A DNA stretch of 64,000 bases from Dipodascopsis uninucleata var. uninucleata (lineage: Eukaryota; Ascomycota; Lipomycetes; Lipomycetales; Lipomycetaceae). Position 1 is the first letter of the stretch, and every line of letters starts with the position of its first letter. Of the stretch, positions 43,684 through 53,900 are shown piece by piece. The notes below the pieces were generated by a model, which was not told the DNA's origin, did no database searches, and saw only the letters and a program-made list of their open reading frames with translations. The stretch is from the NCBI GenBank assembly GCA_030568195.1, contig JAJLTO010000012.1, positions 372,001 through 436,000 of the forward strand, in the 5' to 3' direction. The translations under genes were made by a program, and so were the position numbers.

Positions 43684-45233
43684 CTAGTATGTACGACCGG
43701 ATCTTCTAGCTCCCGCTTTTGCAAGTTTATCAACGGCTTCATTACCTGCTATACCTTTATGTCCCCGAACATGCAAAAATTTAATCTCTTGTCCAGAAGC
43801 ACGTCTAGAATCGATTTTTGCAAGAATTGCCTTTATAATATCAGTATTGTCTACGGCACCTCCTGTCATGGTACGCCAGTTATTTTTGATCCAATTCTTA
43901 TACCACACCGTTATGCCTAGATATCAAGTTAGATGTCTTTCTTCACAAGACCATTAAAAGTATTTAAAGAGTCATCAAAATTAGACATAAATTCAAAACC
44001 ATCGAACATCTCAATTTAGAAAGAGCACGTACATTGTATAGAATATTTGGAGTCGCTGTAGATAATCAGCTTTCTATTAGTTGGGGCAACATCAAGAGCT
44101 CGCTTGATGGCGGTAAGCTCAGCGCGCTGGTTAGTTTGCTTTTCTCCTTCTAGCGGTTCCGAGATATTCCTAAGTCACGTTAAAATCAAATTGAACAGTT
44201 CAGATCAATTATAGTGCGATATAACTTACAGCTTGTTATTAGCCCCGAAGAAGACGCCGACGCCAGCAACTGCGCCCTTTCGACCATTTTTGAATGCTGA
44301 CCCATCCGTATAAATCACAATAGTATTGTCCGTTCTCTCTCTTACTGCTTTCAGACTTTCGCCGATCTCTACAGATGAAACTATTGCAGTATTGGATGCC
44401 TGAGTAGTAACATTAATTCCATGGGATGTCTCTCCAGAAACTTCAGGACTTGAAAAATCGCGCAATACCAGATCATTCATTCCATTCCACACACTAGAAT
44501 TGTTCGAATTCTCTGACAACCATTTATTTGCATCAGACCACTTATCAAATGCATGCATCACAGCTCCCGATTCGTTTGCGAGAATGTCTTTTGCTTGCAA
44601 AGAATTATTATAAACACCGGCAGAGCGACAGTTGACGATTGCAAAAAATTTTGATCTTTCTTTGGTAGTAAAATCAGAATTACCTATATACCAGTCCAGC
44701 GCTTCTTCAAAGCTTTTAAATGCCTTATGGACAGCACCAGGAAACTTATAAACCTGGGCAGAAGCCTCGTCCCAATCATAGTAAATACCAGGTACTCTAC
44801 CTTTGAGAATGACATACACCTTCTTCCATGATTTCTTCTTAACGTCAGGCTCCTCTTCGCATTCCTCGGGAGCTGGCCTGTCATCTAGATTGAAATAATA
44901 CCTACAGGCATCCTCTAGTCTTGAAAATGGTTTTACAATGCAGTCATGAATTGCTATGATACCATCAACAGAACTTATACGCGAATCATAGATTCCACAG
45001 TTTTTTCCTATTCTGATGTGTTAGTAAAATACGAAATCTTTCAATAACACCGCTGTTAAATGTATGATACCATTTCGAATCACATAGTATAGCACCATTC
45101 TCTCATAAGATCTCAGTTCGAGATGTTCTCTATTAGCAGCTAAAGCTGAGACCGCTGACTTCGCGATCTTGTTGTAAAAAACTCGTCTAAAATTCGGTGG
45201 CCGTAAGAGCCTAGACAACTCAAAGAGCACCAT
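43684..45233 (-). CDS. RNH1: RNase H1 with three viroplasmin-type hybrid-binding domains
   Basis: Four exons: 45071-45233, 44230-45007, 44033-44169 and 43684-43916. The introns are 63, 60 and 116 nt (donors GTATCA, GTAAGT, GTACGT; branch TTTTACTAAC in the first). 436 residues from the first ATG. RNase H1 cuts the RNA strand of RNA:DNA hybrids. Seen: three hybrid-binding domains, beginning YYVIRNGKNCGIYDS (made by the first splice), VYVILKGRVPGIYYDWDEA and FFAIVNCRSAGVYNN. The catalytic domain follows, with YTDGSAFKNG, TNQRAELTAIK, YSDSKYSI and HVRGHKGIAGNEAVDKLA, giving the acidic D-E-D-D set and the histidine. Yeast Rnh1 has two such N-terminal domains and human one. An in-frame ATG at 45098 would drop a basic 45-residue leader, so two isoforms (mitochondrial, nuclear) are likely. 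Confidence 0.93.
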
Positions 45234-45562
45234 AAAAATAAAAACACTCTGTCCTTATTGCAACATTTATTAGTCCAACATCTATATCTGAAAGCTATAT
45301 CTTGTGGAATTATGCCGAAACTAGCTACCTTTTGTTATGCGTATAACTAGATTTAAGCTCTCACTCTCGAAGGGAATATTTTTTGGGACTTGCTTGGTTA
45401 AAGGGCTACATAGTGCACGAGAAACTCAATAAGCGAGATATGAATGAAGACCATTTCTCTGATTTACTTCCAATAGCTTAGTCTTCCTTGATAAGCAAGT
45501 AGAATGTTTACCATACGAATAATTAACTAAATAAATAAATAAATAAATATATATTACGTGCC
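45234..45562. other. Spacer between RNH1 and SHG1
   Basis: 329 bp between the RNH1 start and the SHG1 stop. It holds the TAAA microsatellite at 45528-45548 and otherwise nothing I recognise. Confidence 0.65.
45528..45548. repeat. TAAA tetranucleotide microsatellite
   Basis: Five pure TAAA units just after the SHG1 stop, in its 3' region. Confidence 0.85.
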
Positions 45563-46253
45563 CTATTTGTCAGATGTAGGACTAGTTGCCTTCTCGTCCT
45601 TGTTGTCAGTATTTGTAGAAATGGCACTCGCAGCCTCAAGTTCCTGAAAGATCTGGCGAACAAGCTCCTCAATTCTCCTCTTCAAATCCTGATTCGCTCC
45701 AGATACGCTATCATCAATATATCGATTCACGCTTCCAAATGCTTCAGACCTATTAACAGATCCTTCAACCAAGGCAGCAGCCTTACCGCGATTTCTGCTT
45801 GCTATTGACAACACACTTTCGTTACTACCTCCGGCTCTACTACTGGTATGGCTGTTGCTTCCAGTGCTGTTTTTACTGGTACCAGCACTAGCGCCAGCGG
45901 AATTGGCATTATTGTCGGCATCTATTGCATCTTGAATTGCTCGAAGAAGGACTTCATAAAATTTCTGTTATGATATAAGAGCAAAATAAGTCAGAAGTCT
46001 CGCTAAATGTAAAGAAAATAGTATAACTGATGAACAATCTTAAGCCTATTATTGTTTAGAGTCCTAGCTTCAGAACAATACGAAACTAGTTCATACACGG
46101 CTCATTTTCTCAACATACGCTTTGTTTGAAATCCTTAAATTGTTCTTTCCGCAGTGAATCGAATAGGCCCCTGCGCTTAAACACAGTCAGGATATCCTCT
46201 GAAGAAACTGTGCTTGTTTTCTTGGCCAGGTTGCGAGTCTGATCAGACTCCAT
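45563..46253 (-). CDS. SHG1: SHG1/BOD1-like protein, probable COMPASS subunit
   Basis: Two exons: 46119-46253 and 45563-45964, with an intron at 45965-46118 (154 nt; donor GTATGT, acceptor CATAACAG). 178 residues. Shg1 is a small subunit of the Set1/COMPASS histone H3-K4 methylase; animal relatives are BOD1 proteins. Seen: the family helix DILTVFKRRGLFDSLRKEQF near the N-terminus, KFYEVLLRAIQDAIDAD right after the splice, a Ser/Asn/Gly-rich linker, and DLKRRIEELVRQIFQELEAA at the end. The frame is open upstream of the ATG at 46253 but has no nearer ATG. It shares a 396-bp divergent promoter region with MIP1. The family is short and weakly conserved, so the symbol is probable. Confidence 0.75.
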
Positions 46254-46649
46254 TATTCGCTTTTCAGCCTCGATACCCGCACTAGTCAGCACCGCTAACT
46301 AGGAGTATACCCCAACAATAGCAAAGCAGATATGATTGTACTCAGCATAAAATCTCGCTTTTGTACATGAATACCACCTGCTCTACACATATGAAACTGA
46401 CTGGAAGTCGGCAAAGTATGGTATTGTTTTGGTGCGGGAGTTACGCTAAGATCAGACGAGATTCTTTTGAGCAGGGTAATTACGAACCATTTTTCTGTTC
46501 GCCTAAAAATAATATCTTAAGATCAAAACTCTTCTAAACGAAGTATCCAAGTTCGCATGGATCACCACTTATGCCGGTTCTTTCCTCTAGAGGTATAATA
46601 AGATCGGTTCATCTAGGTTCTACGCGATAATGGTACTGAAATTCCCAAT
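46254..46649. other. Shared SHG1-MIP1 divergent promoter
   Basis: 396 bp between the start codons of SHG1 (minus) and MIP1 (plus). No gene inside and no motif I can name with confidence. Confidence 0.65.
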
Positions 46650-49600
46650 ATGATACGAATTGTTGACAAATTTGGAAGAATACACCGCAAAGTAGAATTG
46701 CGAAGATGGTCTTGCTTCTCAGATCTTCAGGTCATTCTCTATGGGCAATACGGCTCTGTTCGTTATATGACTACTGGAAAGGAATCAAGACCTTCAATAG
46801 GTGAGTATAAATGGATGTATTTGTATGTGGGTGGAGTATTCTAGGGTCAACAATCACAACTGGCAGTGAAAGATACCAGCAGTTGTGAAAAGACATGTGC
46901 ATATACGGGAAGGTACGCCACAAAATAGTGCTAATAATATATTATCTCTTCAGATTCTAATGTCACTGCGATCGATCATGAAATTGCTAGATCCTCAAAA
47001 TCTTTGAAGGGTGTGAAGGATCAGGCAAGCGACCTTGATAAAGTGAAAATACCAGATTATGCCGTCAACATCGATGAGCTACATGACTCGCGACTTTTTT
47101 CAAGCAGCATTGCGTCTTATAGTAATAAATATGTCGATGAACAGCCATTTGATAATGACTTTTTGCCATTCGATATTCCTCCTTTTGATCTACCGAAGAA
47201 GAAGTCATTGTCGAAGAAGAAGACTACGACAATAGTTCCTAGAAAGACGATCAAAGCTAAGAAGGGAACAATGAAAGCTGCAGCATCCGCAGATGAAAAT
47301 AATAATACTATTCATATTTCGTCTTCTCTCAATGCTGACAATTTTCCAAATGTGCTTACCGGATTCAATGCAGATGAGCTCTTCATGGATGGTATAAGTT
47401 CAATTATGGAAAATGCTAATATATCTGACCAAAGAGAAGAGAAAGAGTCCCTGTTAATCGCCAATTCCAAGAAAGAGGGCACTGTAAAGACTGCTATTTC
47501 GGACCCAGAAGTGCGAATCAATCAAGTTGGCATCCAGCAGCTTTCTCAGTCATTACACAAACAAATATTTCCATCTGGAATCAATACTGTAAACGAAAAG
47601 TTCGTAAAGCTGTCACAGAGGCATCTGGAGATGCATGGTTTACTTGGAAAGCAGTCTGAGGTCCAACCTCCTATATCATTGGACCTCCCTAAATTGCAAG
47701 GCTCTAGTCTGGATGAGCATTTCTATCGTATAGGAATGACCGATGCTGAGCCATATTTATCAATGGCTAAGGATTTTATTTTACATGATCTACCGAAACG
47801 ACCTTCAAAGTGGCTCAAGCGTTCAGGCTGGACAAAATATAGGCCCGGCAAAAGAGCAACCAAAGTTGACTTTCCTGCTGATGATTGTCTTGTTTTCGAT
47901 ACTGAGGTCCTTTATAAGATATCACCATTTGCTGTTATGGCTACTGCAGTATCGAAAGATGCATGGTATGTTTGGCTATCTCCATGGCTCCTGGGAGAAA
48001 CAGAAAATGATCGTCAGTTAATTCCTCTGGGAATACACGATAAGCCTAAATTAGTCGTGGGCCATAATGTTGGATATGACCGTGTGCGTGTAAAGGATGA
48101 GTATAGCTTTATGCGGTCAAAGGGCATGTTTTTAGATACTATGTCACTACATATCGCTTGCTATGGCATGTGCACTCAACAACGCTCCCGATGGTCTGAG
48201 TACAGAAAGCACATCGAGATTAGCAACAAGCTTAATAGCTTGATTCGCACCGATGAACTTCGGCATACCCTGGGAAAAAAGGAAGATTATTTGGATGAAG
48301 ATATGAATGAGCCTTGGCTAAATAAGAGTGCTGCTAATTCGTTAGATGATGTCGCTTACTTTCATTGCAGAATCGCCATGGACAAAGGAATTCGTGATAT
48401 TTTCAAGTCTACAAACATGGCTGATGTGACTGATAATATCAGTCAATTGATCAGCTATTGTGCGACTGATACAGAAACTACGTTTGAGGTTTACAAGAAA
48501 GTGCTACCGAGATTTTTGCAGACTTGTCCGCATCCTGTCTCGTTTGCTGCTTTGCGTCATATTGCTTCTATATTCTTACCTGTCGATAGTGAGTGGCAGA
48601 ATTATATCACCAGGGCTGAGAGCAAATATCAAGAACTATCAAATAAAGTGGTGGATCATTTGAAGCGCATGGTCAGCGATGCTGTTGAGTTAAAAGATAC
48701 ACCTGAGAAGTTTAAGAATGATCCTTGGCTTAGTCAACTTGACTGGACTATTAAGCCAATTAGAATGACTAAGCCAAAGAAAAAAGGAGAAGAACCGCGA
48801 ATGGCAAAGAACCAAAAGCTTCCGGGTTATCCAGAATGGTACAAAGCACTTTTCTCAAGAGCTGATGGTCCTATGAATGTATCAGTACGTACGCGAATTG
48901 CACCTATCATGTTCAGGATGTCATGGGATGGTAATCCACTGATACATTGTGATGAAAATGGATGGATGTTTCGAGTACCGAACTCAAAAAAGACGCATTA
49001 TATGAAAAGCAATATGACCTTGTGTAGTTTCACTGAGAATAGCAAATTCAAGAATGATATCCACTATGTATACTTTAAGGTGCCACACAAAGATGGGCCA
49101 TCTGCACGATGTGTTTCACCCTTAGCTAAAGGATATTTGCAATATTTTGATTCTGGAGTTTTGTCGTCGCAATATTCTGTTGCGCTTGAAGCTCTTAAAA
49201 TGAATGCTGCATGTTCATACTGGATTGGAGCACGCGAGCGTATCTCATCTCAGGTACCTGTTTGGAAGGATGACACTGATTTGGGAATCGAGGCTCATAA
49301 TGAAAAACAACTGGGAATGATTTTGCCTACGATTATACCTATGGGAACTGTCACGCGACGCGCAGTTGAAAAGACATGGTTAACCGCTAGCAATGCAAAG
49401 AGTAATCGCGTTGGCTCTGAGCTAAAATCCATGATTAGAGCACCGGAAGGGTACAAGTTTGTAGGTGCTGATGTTGATTCTGAAGAGTTATGGATTGCTA
49501 GTCTTGTCGGTGATTCGCAGTTTGGAATGCATGGAAGCACGGCAATTGGTTTTATGACTTTGGAAGGTACTAAATCGTTAGGTACAGATCTTCACTCGAA

Positions 49601-50540
49601 AACTGCAAGTATCCTTAACATATCAAGAAATCATGCTAAGGTATTCAATTATGGCCGAATCTACGGCGCTGGCGTCAAATTCGCAACTCAATTGCTCCAG
49701 CAGTTTGATCCTACTATCAGTGAAGAAGACGCAAAAAAAACTGCTACTATTTTGTATGAATCAACGAAAGGCTCCAAAGAGCACAATTCGAGCAAATTTC
49801 GACGATCGTATTGGTTTGGTGGTACTGAATCACTGATGTTCAATCGCTTGGAAGATATTGCTAATCAAGAAATTCCGAAGACACCAGTACTTGCTTGCGC
49901 AATAACAGATGCTCTCAGGAAGGGAAACATCAAATCAAATGGATACTTGACTTCTCGTGTTAATTGGGCTGTACAATCTAGTGGCGTCGACTATTTACAT
50001 TTACTCATTATTTCCATGGAGTATCTTATCAAAACGTTCAAGATCCATGCTAGATTATGCTTGACTGTCCATGACGAAATCAGATACTTAGTTAAAGACG
50101 AGGACAAGTATAAGGTTGCACTGGCACTGCAAATAAGTAATCTTTGGACTCGAGCTATCTTCTGCGAGCAGCTAGGAATTAACGATCTTCCCCAATCTTG
50201 CGCCTTTTTTTCTGCTGTCGATATTGACCATGTAATTCGAAAAGAGGTTGACCTTACTTGTGTGACACCTTCACATCCTAATCCTATTGAACCAGGTGAA
50301 TCTTTGGATATTTTCAAACTTTTGGATAAGATTCGGGTTCTGGACGAAGAATGTGCTTCTCAAAATTTAGATATATTGCCTTGGGAATATCATTATAGAA
50401 CTCCAGTATTCAAAGAGATGTTTGAAAATGAGTCTGAGATCTCTAAGAGGAACAAGAGAGCGCCTGTTGTTTCTACAGACTTGTCATATTTAAGAGCTCA
50501 AATAAGCAAGTATGGTAATTCTGACTTAACCATCGATTGA
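46650..50540 (+). CDS. MIP1: MIP1, mitochondrial DNA polymerase gamma
   Basis: Two exons: 46650-46800 and 46954-50540, with an intron at 46801-46953 (153 nt; donor GTGAGT, branch GTGCTAATA, acceptor CTTCAG). 1245 residues against 1254 in yeast Mip1. It is the sole replicative polymerase of mtDNA. Seen: a basic N-terminus (RIHRKVELRRW), then a ~170-residue polar stretch rich in lysine. The conserved core starts at NQVGIQQLSQSLHKQIF. The exonuclease has motif I FDTEVL, II GHNVGYDR and III YCATDTET. The family-A polymerase has A GADVDSEELWIASLVGD, B RNHAKVFNYGRIYGAG and C VHDEIRYLV. Compared with yeast Mip1 the N-terminal part is about 190 residues longer, and the ~280-residue C-terminal extension is missing (the protein ends soon after YHYRTPVFKEMF). 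The total length matches only by chance. Confidence 0.96.
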
Positions 50541-50988
50541 TGAATTTGACAAATTTTATTAGAAGTACTCAATAAATTTGTATGTTCTTTAACTTTATCA
50601 TTATCACTCTTTTAATTAGAAACATTGATTATATGTATATACGACATCTCGGTTGGGGTTCTTAGGTTTTTTGTTGATTATTAGGAGGACGTTACACCAT
50701 TTTATTCACTTACATTCTTGTATTCGGTCATTCTTTTATGGAAGTAGAAGTGAAAATAGTTATTGTTTAGATTTGAATTCTTACTCTTAAAATAGACTTG
50801 TGTTGCGATACTTAAACCTGATTGATTCTTGCTACCAGTAAATAATAAACGATATACGTATTTAAGAAGAATAGTTAACTTCTCGATGCCAGCGATGAAT
50901 TATGAAATGCAAAATGTACGACCATTCCATTTATTCTAATGGCATTATGGCTATTAGTATATAGAAATATAATAAATAAAAAACTAAG
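50541..50988. other. Convergent spacer between MIP1 and TEL1
   Basis: 448 bp between the two 3' ends. AT-rich with no gene seen. The TEL1 end was placed at 50989 after finding the last exon. Confidence 0.65.
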
Positions 50989-53900
50989 CTAGAAAAAAGG
51001 TGACCATCCTGCGCCAAAATAAACCACGTGTTAGCTACAAATATGAATCCATTTATATAATATGAAAAACGTACGTACCACAATATAATAGCGACAAATT
51101 CTTAGAGTCACATGCTTCCTGGACAAGTTCATTCACAACAGCTTCAGCTGATAGACTCTTTGACAGCTTCTGACTTACTATAAGTAAAGCTCTCTCTGCC
51201 TCAGAGCCATTATGATCATCGTTTGCATTGCTATTGTTCTCATTTAAATCGTTCTTATTTAATTCTGACACATCATTAAGTTCCTGTAGCCTTCTCTTTC
51301 GCAGAGGAGATAAAGTCCAAAGGTACAAAGGGTCATATCTAAGAACATCAAGTATTGTCATGATACTATCTGCTTCTTGACGTAAGACGTCTAAAGTAAA
51401 TGTGCAACATCTCTTAAATATGCCCTCTATGCCATTTATTCCCATTGCATCTACTATATCTCTTGAGAGACGAAATGGTACTGTTTCTGGTATTGGCAAT
51501 AGTTTACCTTGCTCAAAGGCAACTCCAAGATCAATATGAACCGGCTCACCAGTGTTACCATCAAGAAGAATGTTGTTGCAATGACGATCACCAAGTCCAA
51601 GTACATGGCCGAGCATAGAAATTGCTGCAGTTGCACGAGTATATGAAGTTCTCTTCTCAAACCAGTCTGATGGCGCACGGTAACGTTCCAAGAAAAAATG
51701 CCGCAGAACAGGATGAAGATGCGATTCTATAGATTCATATGCAATTAATCTGTTTGCGACGCTCAGATTCTGTACATTCTTCATGACTTCACGGCATTTG
51801 TGTACATCCCAGTCTTTCGGATAATATTTTAAATGCAGCACCTGGAGGACATCGTTGAGTGCAATGGTATGAGGAACAAACTCAATGATACCAGCTACAT
51901 GACTTAATGGAATAACTTTGTATGTCCGTACATGCAGTCCTCTATTTTTGGTAGAATCATTTCTCTGAAAAAATTGATTGACTTGATCAAATACCTGCTC
52001 CATGATTGCGTCTTGACGTAAATCATCATTTCCGCCTTTGACAAGCATTTTGTAGCTATGCCCGCTTTCAGAACAGCAAACACATATCTTTGGCTGACTT
52101 AGTCCAGAAGCAAGACTGATAGATTTGGAAACAGAAGTAATCTTGGGCACTTTCGAATAGTTACTATCGTGCGCAACAGATATATGCATTGTAGGAGGCG
52201 GGAGACCTATTTCTGGCAGCTTGGTCATCCACCAGGACTTTTCTGGAACATGGTCAAACGACAGTTTCTGTCGCTTAGAGGAAGGAAATTTGAACAGAGC
52301 CAGAGTTACCGCATGCTCACAGAATTGCTCAATAGCATAGAGAAAATTCTTGTGAAAATCAATATCCGTCTGTAATTCATCCCACATCTTATTTGCAGCA
52401 CGCACTCTCAGTAGAGATTTCGTATCATTTCGACTAGTAGTGGAGAAAGACTTCAGCGAAAACAGCTGATAAATACTGTGATAAGGATGCGCCCGACACA
52501 TCTTTAAAACAAGTCGCCAAACAACCTTCTGAAAGCTACTAGTGTCTTCTGATAACCGGGAGGATAGTTGATTAATCCAACCAATAAGTTTTCCAGATGG
52601 AACATGATCCACGGTATCTGACACAGCTCTATTTGCAATATCGTTGCCTGAATTACCAAGCCATAAAGAACAGAATTTGAAGCTGTCCTCCAGAAATGTA
52701 TCTGATGATGCTAAACTTAATAAATAGAATGTAATGCTTTTCTGTAAGAATGTCTCTCTAGTAGATAAGAATCTATTGTATTCAGAGTTGTCATATTCAT
52801 ACATCCGTCGAACTTTAGCAAGATGAGATTGAATTTGTTTTTTTTCAGAATTTGATTTTGAATTAGAAAAGAAGTTTTCCAATTGCTGGATCTCAACAAG
52901 CTTTTTATATCTAAGTCGCTCAATTCGCTTAAAATCCTCAGTGTTGGAATTATTCTTTAATTGGTGATCGCAAAACTCGGCGAAAGTATGGTAAACACGC
53001 GATCTGCTGTTCCCGTCACTGATACTATCAAGGAATTCTATTGACGGTTCGAGATAGTTACGATATATAATATCCGGCCGTTCTTGGCGAGCATCCGATA
53101 TCCACTTCCCCTATTGATCTATATTAGCCTCGGATGGATTTATACATTAGTAACAACTTACCAAAGTTGATAATATCATTGCTTGCGGAATATGAAGTCC
53201 AAAACTTGATAAAATTCTGTCATCAGTGTCACATTCTGAAGACAGTGTTCTAAGCATTTTAATAGCACCCTGTATCTCGCCTTTCATGCGTAGCACGTTG
53301 GCTAGTGTAACTACTTTTACTCGCTGTAGAACGATTGAATATGTGGCCATTTCATTAGAAGATTTATTATTTAATGCCATAGAGTAAAGTAGTGCTTTCT
53401 GAAGATCGCCATGAGTTAGAGCTGCTTCTGAAAGCATTTTGAAAAAAGAAACTTCAGCTAGATCTATGAAAGACCTTTTAATATTAAAATCTAAAACCTT
53501 CGAAGTAGATAGGACATTCAGAAGTTTTTGGTCTGCTAATAGCAAGCATTCTATATTTTCGAACTTCGTTTCATTAATACAACTTTGATATGACTGTAAA
53601 GATGACAGTAAATTTTGTATATCACTGAGAGACGCAACATTCATGATATTGACAGCGTCAGATACTATCGCCATTCCTAGAAGCGAGTCTCGCAGATTGC
53701 GTATACTAATTAACTCGGTGGAAATACTTCTAACAAGTGTTAGACATGGTTGTCGTAGTGCTTTAATGTCATAATCTGTCGTCTCATTCAGACTTCGGAG
53801 CACATTATAAATTGATGAATGCAATGACGGAGAGTCTGAAGGAGGAAGATCCCATTGAGTGAGTTTCCACGTAACTTCGTAAGGCTTATCTCCAAGTTCA

